DNA of 64,000 nucleotides from Eledone cirrhosa (Eukaryota; Mollusca; Cephalopoda; Octopoda; Eledonidae), in contig OZ024740.1 in the NCBI GenBank assembly GCA_964016885.1, positions 204,772,976 to 204,836,975 of the forward strand, in the 5' to 3' direction. The first letter of the stretch is position 1. Each line of letters starts with the position of its first letter. This document shows, piece by piece, positions 45,935-56,600 of this stretch. A model generated the notes under the pieces. That model searched no databases. It worked only from the letters and a program-made list of their open reading frames with translations, and was not told the DNA's origin. Made by a program: the position numbers and the translations under genes.

Positions 45935-48826
45935 TCAAGGATCAATTTCCCCCTCGTCCCTCTGCATATGAAAGTCTGCTGTCCAGGTTGGTGGTCTACA
46001 ACTTCGTTGCGATCTTCGTAGTATTGGGGCAGAGCTCTGGGTTTCCACCTCATCTTGGGTTTCCTCTTCCTCGGAGTCCGTCGACACAGTGATTCTTCTT
46101 ACATCCAGGACAGGACGTGGTACCCCGTCCACGGACACATTGTTCTTTGAATTTACGGCCGTCACCGTTCCCCTTCCCCATTGAGATGTGCAACGTGCAT
46201 CTGGGGGCTTAACCCAGACTTCTTCGCCCACCTGCACGAATGCACTCTCTCTCCCCACTGGCCGTTGTGGTGGCGTGCACGGGTGCCGCCACTCGTATTT
46301 GAATACTGCTCTGTGTGGCACCGATTCCTCGACCTGTCCAACCCGAGGGGACATATTGTACCAGAACACTGCCTCCATTGGTGAGATATGGCCCCGCTCC
46401 GCCATTGCCTTGATCGTCCGGTGGTGTCGCTGCACGATTCCATTCCCGCTCGGCCTGTGCGTCGCTCTGAAGAAACGGTCCACCTTCCATCCATCGAGCA
46501 TCTCCCTCAGTGCCTCCGAGCGGAATGCTGCGCTGTTGTCCATCAGCAGTTCGTCCACAGGGCCCCGCTCCAAGAACACCTCTCTCAACGTCCGCACGAT
46601 TTCCTCGGCCGTTCCAGTCCTCATCTCCCTCCATATCGCCATTCGACCTGGTCCACAGTCGACCATCGAGAGGTACGTTCCCTGCCGGTAGTGCGTCACA
46701 TCCACCGCTAATCGCTTCCAGTCGCGATCCACCGGGAGGCTTCCCGTTTCGTGTACACCCGGAGTACACCCGGAGCGGGATCAATGGACTGACATCGGGC
46801 GCAGCCTCTAACCCCCCCCCCCCCCGAACACTGTGTCTGCTAACGTCCGAGTCGATTCTCCTGGCTAGGAACAGGCTCCTATCAACCCCCATGTGGTGCA
46901 TGTCATGCAACCCCTTCAGGTCTGACTTGGTCAGCCGACACACGGCAGCTATCTCATCCTCTACCTCCTCCGGCGCTTCCATCCAGGCTTTCTTCACTCT
47001 AGTTAAGATGTCCGCCCTATTTTTCTCTGAGGGCACGAACACTACGCTCAGCTTCAGGTCGAACTCGGTGGCCAGCTCTCCTAACGTTCCCAGGCGGCGC
47101 TTTATCAGCATCTCCGCCGCGCCTCTCGTTCGCACTCTCTTCTCCCTGGTGAGCACTGATCTTACCCATCCGAGTACAGTAGCCGAGTCAGTGCGTATTT
47201 CGATGGTGCGCAGCCCCCACCGCAGGGCGAGGTTCACCCCTCTCAACACCGCGTCCAGCTCGGCCACATTGATGTGGCTGCAGTCGTCCTTCTTTCTAAG
47301 CCAGGCTGCATCCTTGACCTCAACACCTCCTATCTCCAACGTGACACCCAGCGCTATGCTGCTGGCATCGCACCATACGGTCCCGCTCTGTGATTTGGGA
47401 ATATACCAGCGTCCCCGCACTGGGTCGTCGGCCTTCACCCTCCCCACGATCTCCTGCATCATGGCCACCGTCCTCTCTCCCACTCTGTCACTCCAGGTCA
47501 CCCCTCCCGCTCGTCTCTTGACATAGCTGCATGCCGTCCGGAGCCACCCAGCGATCGGGTAGTGACCCACCAGCTTTCCACACACCGAGAAAAGCTCCCG
47601 CCTACTCATACTTGGGCCCAGTTCCGGAACTTCGTTTCCCCTCTGGAACACCAAAACGCCCGTCTTGTCTCGCCGTAGCCTAAGTCCCAGCGCGGCTCCT
47701 CCCTCCAATGCTTCTGATGGCTTCGCAGTCAGTCCATACCTCCGCAAATGGCTCGTGACCTCCGCCGTCGACACCACCGACTCGTCCACTAGGATGTCGT
47801 CAATATAGGAGTTAGTAGCCCTCTTTATCTTGTCGGCCCTCCCCAGAGCGGTCTTAAGGACCGCCGACATGATCTTCGGTGCGGAGCTCAGCCCGAAACC
47901 GAGCCTGGTTAGGCAATATGTCCGGCCCTTATACCTGACCAGCTGATACCGCTAGAGCTTCTCATCTATATGCAACTGCAAGTAAGCCGACTTTAGATCC
48001 ACGATCGCTGAACCCCCCGTCATGCGTCTCCACTCACGCAGGGTTTCCCCACAGACATCCGTGACCTCGCCACCCGTGTGGCATGACACGTGCTCGTTCA
48101 GCTCCCGATAGTCCAGCACCGGCCTCACCTTGCTCTTCGTGGGTTGCACCACCGCCATTAACGGCAATACTCCGCACTTCACCTCCTCCTTCCAGGGAAG
48201 CAGTATGCCCTCTTCGATCCATCTCTCTACTTCTCGCTCGAACTCGCTCCTAGCGTTTCCCTTCAATGTATGTTGATAGCAGCCCACTTTGGTCTTCAGT
48301 GTTGGTGGTTCTCCCTTCCAGTACCACTCAACAACCCATCGCTGCCCATCAAACACGGCCTTGAAGTCTTTGTCCTGTACAGTGTAAGCGGGGTATTCCT
48401 CCTCGTGGGCCTTCTGGTTCTCATGGCGTGCACTCACAGCGCATACCGATGCAGCGGCGCCAAACGACACACCGACATTGTTCACCGTGACGCCCCCTAG
48501 ACGGCCAATCGCGTCCATGCCCATAACCACGCCGATCCCATCCACCACACTGTCTACCACGATGGCGGAAAGCCTTATCCTCCTTCCCCGTACCGCTATT
48601 TCCATCTCGCTGCGACCTCGGCATTCAATTTTCCTGCCGTCGACTGCCTTTACGCTGCTCTTCCCTCCCCACCTCTGCGCCACCCCCGCGGTCACCAGTG
48701 TCGTCGTACAGCCCGTATCCACGAGGGCTCGCTGTGGCTTCCCCCTCACGAAGACTTCCACCACGGGCAGCGCCGCTACTCGTAAGGGGCAACTACCGGC
48801 GCAGTAGTTCCCCTTGGATCGTTTCC
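45935..48826 (-). pseudogene. LTR element pol: protease, RT, RNase H, integrase
   Basis: Reached by -1 frameshift from gag. Protease ALVDTGCTTTLV near 48720; RT VRPVLDYREL near 48120 and YIDD near 47800; RNase H with CDAS, AELDA, TDSA and RADIL acidic residues (47.4-47.0 kb); integrase His-His region, DVTHY, DNSAAF and C-terminal EEVWVKPPDARCTSQWGRGT. Defects: in-frame TAG at 47952-47954 within RT, frameshift at a 14-G run (minus strand, about 46813-46826) that removes the integrase Cys-Cys pair, and the third integrase acidic residue, 36 positions after the second Asp, is Gln (GNGIVQRH). Integrase is therefore dead. A 9-bp ACACCCGGA-type tandem duplication lies at about 46753-46774. Confidence 0.93.
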
Positions 48827-49534
48827 CTGGTCGCAGTTGGTAGCGATGTGGCCTGGTCGCTTACACCGGTAGCAAATTATCTCCGGCTTTGACTCTCTAC
48901 AGTCTCTAGCCATGTGCGGGCCCTGGCACCGAAAACAGCGCCCTCTAAACGCTCGCGGGCGGCTGCGTGCCGAGGTTGCCTCCCTTTCACAATTTCGCTG
49001 CCAGGTGTCCTGAGCCTCCGTAGTTGCTATCGCCGCAACACTCTTTTTGGTATCTTCCGCTATGATCCGGGCTTGTTCCACCAGTGAACGCATTTCCATC
49101 TCTTTATAACCCGGGACTTGCTGCAGTTTCACCGCTATGTCGTCCGGAAATCCATTGATGAACGCCAACCGCACCGTGCGTTCGCATTCCACCTGGTAAC
49201 CGGCCAACATGGCCAACCGCCGTATTTCCGCTGCGAAAATGTCGACGCGCTCACCATTCCACCTGATTCTCGCCAGCTTAGCAAAAGCCGCCAACGGTCC
49301 CTCGGCGAATGCATCCATCAGACGCCTCTCAATCTTCTGCGCATATCTTTGGCTATGCTCGTCCAACTCAAGGAAGAGTACCAACGCGTCGCCCTCGAGG
49401 TACAGTGCCATGAGGCCAGCCACGTCCTCTATCTTCTGCAAGCTTGCGACCAGCCGAACCTTCCGCAGCCAAGCGACATCACCTTTTCCGGTGAATGGCC
49501 TGATAGCTTCATTCAACCGTAGTCTTGTCGCCAT
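48776..49534 (-). CDS. LTR element gag (nucleocapsid with two zinc knuckles)
   Basis: Intact 252-codon frame starting MATRLRLNEAIRPFTGKGDV. Structural protein that packages the element RNA. Residues 20-130 resemble the retrotransposon Gag capsid domain (LMALYLEGDALVLFLEL, FAAEIRRLAMLAG). Knuckle 1 is CFRCQGPHMARDC (200-212; C-x2-C-x3-H-x4-C, one residue shorter than usual). Knuckle 2 is CYRCKRPGHIATNC (221-234), canonical. The frameshift site covers codons 237-238 just after knuckle 2; ribosomes that do not shift end at TAG 48776-48778. Confidence 0.93.
   Translation of the reverse strand: MATRLRLNEAIRPFTGKGDVAWLRKVRLVASLQKIEDVAGLMALYLEGDALVLFLELDEHSQRYAQKIERRLMDAFAEGPLAAFAKLARIRWNGERVDIFAAEIRRLAMLAGYQVECERTVRLAFINGFPDDIAVKLQQVPGYKEMEMRSLVEQARIIAEDTKKSVAAIATTEAQDTWQRNCEREATSARSRPRAFRGRCFRCQGPHMARDCRESKPEIICYRCKRPGHIATNCDQGNDPRGTTAPVVAPYE
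48784..48827 (-). promoter_or_regulatory. -1 ribosomal frameshift signal between gag and pol
   Basis: Minus strand: GGGAAAC at 48827-48821, in gag phase as G GGA AAC, the X XXY YYZ form. Then a 5-nt spacer GATCC and a stem-loop at 48815-48784: AAGGGGAACTAC pairs with GTAGTTGCCCCTT, 12 base pairs with one bulged G, and a 7-nt loop. The -1 frame after GGG AAA leads straight into pol. Confidence 0.88.
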
Positions 49535-49559
49535 CTTCTGATTTGTCTTGCGGCAAGTG

Positions 49560-49587
49560 GTTTTTTTTTTTTTTTTTTTTTTTTTTT
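49560..49587 (-). repeat. Poly-A leader tract of LTR element
   Basis: 28 T on the plus strand (A in sense) between the 5' LTR and gag. No clear tRNA primer-binding site starting TGG was seen next to the LTR; the sense sequence there is AGCTATTTCGGCGACTG. Confidence 0.9.
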
Positions 49588-49604
49588 CAGTCGCCGAAAT
49601 AGCT

Positions 49605-49859
49605 TGTGGTTAGAAAAAGCTATCTCACTTACCGCTTTTCGTAGGCGCCGCTAAACTCCACTGCAGGTTACTCCTCTTCCACGTGCGTCCAACTGCTTAA
49701 CACCGGGAGCTGCCTAAAACTCGCGTCCACACCGTTTGCTGGTCACCACTAAAGAGAGGCCCTCTGCTGGCCCTTCCGGTCGAGCATCCTTCCGGCCAAA
49801 CACCCTTCCGATCGAGCACTCCCCCGCCTCCGGCCACCGCACGCCACACCATATCCACA
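49605..49859 (-). repeat. 5' LTR (255 bp)
   Basis: Same ends as the 3' LTR (TG...CA), 6 differences. In sense orientation this LTR drives transcription of gag-pol. TAGGA follows at 49860. Confidence 0.95.
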
Positions 49860-49864
49860 TAGGA

Positions 49865-50045
49865 CAGAACAAAGGAGAGGCACAAAAACAAAGAAAAGAA
49901 TCCCCAGTCACTGAAGAGGTCACAGAATGTGTGACGAAAGACCTTTGACAATATATAAACAATCATCTGGTTGTGGAACCTAAATTTATTATAATAAATT
50001 GAAGTGAAAGCGACTGGTGCGTGTGTTTCTTATTGACAACATGAC
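49865..50045 (+). repeat. Probable Penelope 3' region with hammerhead-like motif
   Basis: CTGAAGA at 49911-49917, stem II GTCACA (49919-49924) and TGTGAC (49930-49935), GAAA at 49936-49939. AGTCA before the core can pair with TGAC after it as a short stem I. A CTGAAGA...GACGAAA layout is common downstream of Penelope GIY-YIG domains. Removing the LTR element joins this to 45508-45660. Confidence 0.5.
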
Positions 50046-50058
50046 CCTCCCAAAGTAT

Positions 50059-50064
<6 letters not shown>

Positions 50065-50121
<57 letters not shown>
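50065..50121. repeat. (TA)n microsatellite
   Basis: Uninterrupted TA array. Confidence 0.97.
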
Positions 50122-50127
<6 letters not shown>

Positions 50128-50201
50128 TAACATTAAAGTTTAAGCAAAGAATCGCCCTATTTGGATTTAAGTCTTCACATATATATATATACAAATTGTG
50201 T

Positions 50202-50288
50202 GTGTCCCAATGTATACTCCCTTTGATTGCCTGTACAGGCAATATTTATTAGAATGCTGTTGAAGTGTGTATACATATTTTGGGACAC
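50202..50288. repeat. Small palindromic MITE, copy B
   Basis: TGTCCCAATGTATAC at the left and GTATACATATTTTGGGACA at the right form inverted ends. The centre holds the perfect 18-bp palindrome ATTGCCTGTACAGGCAAT (50226-50243). Copy A is at 25.0 kb. Confidence 0.75.
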
Positions 50289-50299
50289 CCTGTATATAT

Positions 50300-51700
50300 A
50301 TATTACATATTATATATATATGTGTGTGTGTGTCCATACTCCTTATTCTATGTATCCTCGTTTATGTTTGTACATTTGCTCTCACTCGATTTTTATCCAC
50401 TACTCCTTTTCCCTCGCACATTCTCTTCAGCGTCTTTCCAGTTTATGACATTCTCTTCACATTAGCTTTTCCAAATCTTTATTTTAATATCATTATCATG
50501 ACCATATCTCGTTTCACAAGCTTTTCTCCGTTCCTCATTCAATCTTTTTTTCTATTAACCCTTCCATTACCATATTTCTAATGAAAACTCTATAATTTTC
50601 AGATCATTATGAAAATAATAAAAAAAAAATGGAGGGATTTATGGTAGTAATATAAAACTAACTTTCTCATTATTATCTGGTGTTTGGAACATAATTAAAA
50701 ATTTAGATAAATATAAACACTTTAAAATAAACTGTTTTGTATTATAAAACCAGGGGCGGTTTGGTATCAAAAGGTTTAACATTAGTTTTGCATCTATTGA
50801 TTCTGTTATCTAATTTATTAACATCAACATCTTGAATCTCTTTCTCTGCGTCTTTTACAGCTCTCTTTTTCTTTCCGCCATATTGACCTTTTTTCTGGAC
50901 GCCCTTCTTTTTACAATTTGCGCCATCTGTTACCTCAATCACATTATTGAACCATTCTAACCATTCCTTATTGCTTTCTCTGGCTTTACTGTCACATATT
51001 TAAATTTAACATCCTCCTTTCACTCTAGTTTTCCTATATACAATGTCTTTTCATGGAAGCTATTCATTCCCTTCCCTTCCTTTGCCTATCTTTCAACTCT
51101 CTCTCTTGCTCTCTCTTCACCCTTTCCCGGTTGCTTGACTGTTCATCTTCAGTTCTTTCCCCTCCCACTCCTTGTTAATATAAATGTCTTCAAATATGCT
51201 GTTCTTTATTTACCAGCGTAAAATTAATCATGAAAAACTGCTGCAAGTTTTTTCCTTCTTTTCTTGTCAATAGTTTTTCTTGTTTGTGAATACACCATTA
51301 CTAAATTTCATTACTGACCTTGTGCTGACAATATATAAAATGAAAACATCTTAATCTAGGTTACTGCCACTAAATCTGCTTAGTTCTAAATTTAAAACTG
51401 ACATATTCCGTAAACACTGTTTAGGATCTTTATCTTTTTCTTTCTCACTGTTATGTGTTAAATGAGTATTTTTCCCCTTTGAATTATAATTTAATTTGCA
51501 ATAGTTAAAGAAGGCTGCTCGAGATTGCTAGCTTTTGAAAGAAAATTATAAGCAGCCTCATCATTCTGTTTCTAAATATTTTTAAACACATCAAACCATT
51601 GAAAATGGAAGAAAACGTTTCACCCCCACCCCTTACATTAAAATTGGTTATACACAACACTTTACAGAATAAAGACATACATAAAACTATACATTATACT
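50300..51700. other. AT-rich stretch, no gene seen
   Basis: No convincing coding sequence. On the minus strand 50790-50750 reads AACCTTTTGATACCAAACCG, which could be a MITE end, but no partner end was found. The Lys-rich 66-codon minus ORF at 50742-50942 shows no known domain. Confidence 0.45.
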
Positions 51701-51785
51701 TCATCCTTACGGGGGTCGATAAAATAAAGTACCAGTAATATACTGAATAATTGCTGGTCTTGTGCCAAAAGTAGAAACAATTATG
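51701..51785 (+). repeat. SINE-A 3' fragment
   Basis: TCATCCTTACGGGGGTCGAT through GTAGAAACAATTATG. 5'-truncated. Confidence 0.8.
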
Positions 51786-51806
51786 TTTACGTATAATAGG
51801 AGTAGG

Positions 51807-52430
51807 CATGGCTGTGTGGTTTAGGATTTCGCTTCGCAGCCAGAGATTTTAGGTTCAGCCCCGCTGCGCGGCATATTGCGCATGCGTCTTTTACTATAGC
51901 ATCAGGTTGACCAATGCCTTATGAGTGGAATTTGGTAGACGGAAACTGCAGAAGCCCATCGAGTGTGTGTGTATTTACGTCTGTGTTTGGCCCGTAAGTT
52001 AGCAGTCAAAAAGAGATGCCTAAAATAAGTACCAGGCTTGAAAAAATAAATAAGGTTGACTAAATCAAGGTGATGCCCTAGCACAAGGTTGGATTTAGAC
52101 ATTGGAGGCCCCGGGGCATTTCAGGCTTGGGGGACCCCTCATACACAACAAATTAGAATACACAGCAAATCCCCCAATTTTACATATCAAAGTTAGCTTG
52201 GTGCAAGTAATTGGAATTGAAAAGTTATACATACAGGTATTAAATTTTAAAAAATTCTAGCCATCCTATAGCCAGCTGAGGCCACAATAAATTGCTACTG
52301 CCGTCGCTGGTGGGGGGCCCCTCACTGCAGAAGCCCCAGGGAAATTGCCCCTTTGCCCCCCATTAAATCTGGCCCTGCCCTAGCATGGCCGCAATCAAAT
52401 GTATGAAAACAGTAAAAGGAAGAAAAATAC
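51807..52430 (+). repeat. SINE-C, near complete, split by a hAT MITE
   Basis: Head GGCATGGCTGTGTGGTTTAG, AATTTGGTAGACGGAAACTG, AAATAAGTACCAGGCTTG, then after the insertion CATGGCCGCAATCAAATG. The longest SINE-C in the window. The MITE at 52084-52377 interrupts it. Confidence 0.8.
52076..52385. mobile_element. hAT-type MITE (294 bp) with 8-bp duplication
   Basis: Element 52084-52377 flanked by identical CCCTAGCA (52076-52083 and 52378-52385). Ends CAAGGTTGGATTTA and, inverted, CAGGGCCAGATTTA agree at 10 of 14. GC-rich subterminal blocks (GAGGCCCCGGGGC, GGGGGGCCCCTC). No coding capacity; it would need a hAT transposase from elsewhere. Confidence 0.85.
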
Positions 52431-52786
52431 ATTTTAGTCTCGCAGTAATTTAATCTGTGATCATGTCACCGTTACCTTCACGTTCGTGTAAGAGCAATTT
52501 AGAGAGAGTGACGTCAATCGTTCACCGTCATTTTCTCTTTACTTTCAGCTTGAGATTTTCATCTGCAATATATCACATTCCTATGTCTTCAAAACAAATA
52601 TATACTATTATCTACGGCTGTTAGTTTTAAAGTTATTGATTGCCTGTTCTGTTCAAATCTTAACACTGATTTACTCTGGTATGAATGAGTGCTCTTGTTT
52701 TTAAATAATTTTCTATGTTGATCAATTATTTCTGCCTATCATTGATTTTTAAAGTTTATTACCCATCACGTTGATAATAATAATAG

Positions 52787-52974
52787 TTTCTGTTTTAGGC
52801 ACAAGGCCAGAAATTTGGGGGGAGGGGAAAAGTCGATTAAATCGACTCCAGTGCATTACTGGTGCTTAATTTTATCGTCTCAGTAAAGGACAAGATTTGA
52901 ACTCAGATCGTAAAGGGGCTTAACTCTGTGCTATAAAGCATGGTGTCCGACGCTCTACCGATTCTGCCAATCCA
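52787..52974 (-). repeat. SINE-A copy, the only reverse one
   Basis: Plus strand shows GGCACAAGGCCAGAAATT, AAGTCGATTAAATCGACTCC, CAGTGCATTACTGGTGC, GATTTGAACTCAGATCG and CGCTCTACCGATTCTGCCAA. AATAATAATA lies at both ends as probable target duplication. Confidence 0.85.
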
Positions 52975-53032
52975 AATAATAATAATTTATAAACCACAAA
53001 AACATTATGACGGCACAGGACGAAAACAGAGT

Positions 53033-53295
53033 TTGTGTATATGTGTGTGTTGGTGTATTGGTGTATTGTGTATATGTGTGTGTTGGTGTATTGGTGTATT
53101 GTATATGTGTGTGTTGGTGTATTGGTGTATTGTGTATATGTGTGTGTTGGTGGGTGGGTTTATTGTGTATATGTGTGTGTTGGTGTATTGGTGTATTGTG
53201 TATATGTGTGTGTTGGTGTATTGGTGTATTGTGTATATGTGTGTGTTGGTGGGTGGGTGTATTGTGTATTGTGTGTGTTGGTGGGTGGGTTTTGC
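53033..53295 (+). repeat. 33-bp minisatellite, ~8 copies
   Basis: Units of TATATGTGTGTGTTGGTG plus TATTGGTGTATTG; step 33 bp (53041 to 53074). A multiple of three, so six overlapping frames stay open; these are not genes. Confidence 0.93.
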
Positions 53296-53467
53296 GTGTA
53301 AACAAATTTTGATAATGTTAAAAAAGAAAGATAGCAATAAAAATTAAAACAAAGAGGGGTTCCTCAATAGAGAGGAGACGTTCGAGGGTCACTCGTGGAA
53401 AAAAGCCCATAAAACCACGGGTGCCCTGATCTCTAGGATAAATTCCCTGTCCCAGTTGTACTCTAAT

Positions 53468-56400
53468 CTACAGGCTCACACTCAGAGCGGGCCCATTCAC
53501 TCGAGCCATGCTCTCCTCTCTCACCCACCTTTCAACAGATTGATTTGAAGGCCGCACTTCTCTCTTTACCCTTATTTTCCTCCTCAAGTGAAACCTGAAG
53601 AAGTTAATCAGAGCTTCGCCAAAGACGAAAATGCTCGTCTTCAACACTTTCAAGCGGGTCTACCATAACGCCTCATTCGCCATGGTCACAAGGAAGACAA
53701 AAACAACCTGTCCTTCTTGACTAAAGGATGGCGGCGGGAGAATCTTCACAATGGACTCGGCTCATAGCCGGATTCGTTCTACACGCGACAGCAGGTGTTC
53801 GACATAAAACCACAAGTCAGCAATACTCGGACACTGGACGATTGCGGGCATGGCGGTTTCGTTTCCCTGCGCGCATCTCGGACAGATCCGGCTGTAGAGT
53901 TTATCTCGAACTGGTAAAGCTCCCCGGTAGCCAGGCCAGGGGTCCCTGGAAATGTTGCTTGGCTCTGGACGAAAGTCCCCCCGAAAAGAGTGGCTAGTTA
54001 ATTTTCATCGATGCCTTGAGCTTCCCCAAGAACGTCGTCGCTATCAGCCTCCACAAACCCTCTATAGAACGCCAATGTGGAGTTTCCACCGATCATACTA
54101 CCCGATTGGCGGAGGGCTATGAGCACCTGAGGACATTCCAGTTTCCAAGTGCTCCCCCTCGGTTTCCGCTTGAGCCAGGACTGCAGCTCTGTTAAGATGA
54201 CCATTAAGGAAATGGTGGAGATGTCGTAGCCTCAGCGCATTTCTGCGCACCCCCAGTCCTCCACGCAGCGGGTGTTAAAAGCAAATGGACCACCTGACCA
54301 TCGGAACGCGTCCCTTCCACAAGAAGTGAAAGAGCTAACGCTCCTGTGCAATCAAACGAGGTGTGGGACAAAGCACGACGGTCGAGCGTCAGGGGCAGCT
54401 TTCTCTCGGTCCATTTCTGGGTGAAATTAGCCAATCTGTTCGTCATCTCGTCCCAATTTTTGTCCATCTGGAAGTCCGGACCGGACCAGACCCCAAGCAA
54501 TTTAACCGGTCCGTCTATTCAGCGTCCGACAATGCTGTTGGACGGCATGAACATGCCTCTCTGGGTAACGAGTTGTAGGTCCACCAACTTTTCCTGGTTA
54601 ATTTTCGCTCCTGTCAGCGCTTCGTATTCCCTTAGAACAGTGCCGCTGCTCGACACTGCAACGGTGATCTCCCATGTCCTAGTTCGCGCGGGATGCTCCT
54701 CAACGTCTCTAATTTGTGCAGTAGTGGCTCTAAAGTCAATACATACAACAGAGACGAGAATGGACAGCCTTGGCGGACCGAGCGCATGATATTGAACGGT
54801 TCCGAGGGGTGACCGTTCACTCTAACCGAGGATCAGATGTTGCTGTGCATAGCAGCGATCCACCCCCCCTGAAAATAGGTCCAAATCCTGCTGCTTTGAG
54901 GGCCGCCGCCAGGTACCGATGGTCGACCCTATCGGATGCTTTCGATTGATCTAAGTTGATCAGTGCCACCCTCTCTATGATGTATCGCATAAGGTGGAGG
55001 ATGTCGTGGATGGATCTCTTGGGAATGGCACATATCTGCGCCTCCCCTACCAGACCAACGACGACAAGCGTCAGCTTCATTGCTAACACCTTGGGGCAAA
55101 ATTTTGAACTCTGCATTTAGTAGAGTTATGCGCCTAAAATTACCTATAAGATCTCCTTTGTTTGGGTCCTTTCTCAGCAGTGTCACTGCTCCTCGGCTCA
55201 CAGAACTGAGAATTCTCCCGTTCTGCTGCCAGTTGCAGTAGACGTCTGCAAAGATGTTGCCGAACAAGTCTGGCATGTGAACGTAAAGCTCGTAGGGCAA
55301 ACTATCCAAACCAGGTGATTTACCTCTGGTGCAGCCGGTCATTGCCTCCCGTATTTCAGCAGCTGTTATTGACTTCTCGCAATATTCCGCCTCCGTCGCT
55401 GATAGCCACGGCAGGCCGTCGAGATAGACAGTGAAGTCCATCTCGCGATCCAGCCCGACGCTGCTCCCGAACAGTTGGGCAAAGTGTTGCTGAAAAGTCG
55501 CACACATCTGCTTGGGATCGAGTAACATATGCCCGTCGTGATGCTTCAAAGATCGGATTGTGGATTTGTTGCCACGCCGCACCTTCACCACTCGGACCCA
55601 TTAAACGGCTTTCCCCACCTTGTGTCTAAGAACACGCATTTTAGCTCTGACTACGCAGCCTTTGTGCTTAACATTGAAGAATTGCTCCAAAGCCAATCTC
55701 ACCGCAAAAACGTCGGTTGCGATGTCTTTGCTAATTGCCTCCTCTAGTTTCTTAACTAGCTCTCCTTCTACTTTAGTTTTCTCTATTGATACGGCTTTCT
55801 CTGTTGCTAAACCTTATCGATTCTACTCTAATCGCCCTTTTCAGGTCGTACCACCACTTGCTGTGAACGATTGCTTAACTAATTCATTAGTCCTGTCTCT
55901 GTAGGCTTTGCGCGTTGGGAATGAGGCGTTCAGCTTCCAGTAACCGGGTCCTTGCCTATGGAGCCTATCTAGATCTACTGCACATGACACAAATTTGTTG
56001 TCTGCGTATTCGACTATTTCAAATTTCAAATTGCTATCTTTGTCTACTTCCCTACAGAATATCCTATCTAGATACGATCTGGATGACATGATGCGGTTAC
56101 TCCATGTCCACATTGGCGCATTCGGAAAGTACAGTCGGTACCTGTCAAACTGATGGAAGCGTCTGAGCAGGTTTGCGAGGCTTTTACATCCCCCACTCCT
56201 ATCTGTTAGTCCCACACAGTCCAAGCGTGCATCTAAGATACCGTTCCAATCACGCACTAAGACTAAGGAGCGAGGCATTCCTAGAATGGTTTCCAGGCAT
56301 CGGAAGAAATCAGTTCGTCCTGTCCCTGTCCGAGCATTGACGGCTAGTAGCCTGAAGGCGTCTCATTCTCCAGTACCACCGATTTGCTCTCCAAGTCCAG

Positions 56401-56600
56401 GAAGATGGTCCGTATTGCGAGATTCAGGCCTTTCTGAAACAACACGGTAACTCCGCCTCCAGATCCGTACACTTCACTACAGTCTCGCTAATGGCCACCA
56501 CATCTATGTCCAATGATCTGAGGTCGTTGGGCAGGTTGCCTTGCTTCCAAGACAACACCAGGCTACGTGCATTCACACTGCTTATCTTGAGGGAAGCCAT
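53468..56600 (-). pseudogene. LINE ORF2: endonuclease, RT, zinc finger, many breaks
   Basis: Starts MASLKISSVNARSLVLSWKQ at 56600, with ISSVNARSL and AISET marking the AP endonuclease N-terminus. After a frameshift GSGGGVTVLFQKGLNLAIRT follows, then RDWNGILDARLDCVG, SYLDRIFCREVD and GPGYWKLNASF (55841-56278), a Tx1-type signature. RT: FRRITLLNAEFKILP near 55120 and RSIHDILHLMRYIIERV near 55000. The YADD box is lost: sequence jumps from LRSIPREL to the segment after the box (about 54660). Zinc region CPRCAQGNET near 53870. Tail ESMARVNGPALSVSL ends at 53468. More damaged than copy 1. Confidence 0.85.

Larger units (their letters stand above)
45661..49864 (-). mobile_element. Ty3-type LTR retrotransposon, nearly complete
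   Basis: Element 45666-49859 on the minus strand, flanked by TAGGA at 45661-45665 and 49860-49864. LTRs are 255 bp each, start TG and end CA, and differ at 6 positions (about 2.4 percent). Order in sense direction: LTR, A-run leader, gag, pol (protease, RT, RNase H, integrase), G-rich polypurine tract, LTR. Integrase after RNase H supports Ty3/Gypsy type; I do not assign a clade. It interrupts a Penelope-like element. Confidence 0.93.

Noticed and set aside
46209..47526. Plus-strand ORFs opposite the LTR element (up to 338 codons)
   Set aside because: They are shadows of the GC-rich pol frame on the minus strand and show no motifs.
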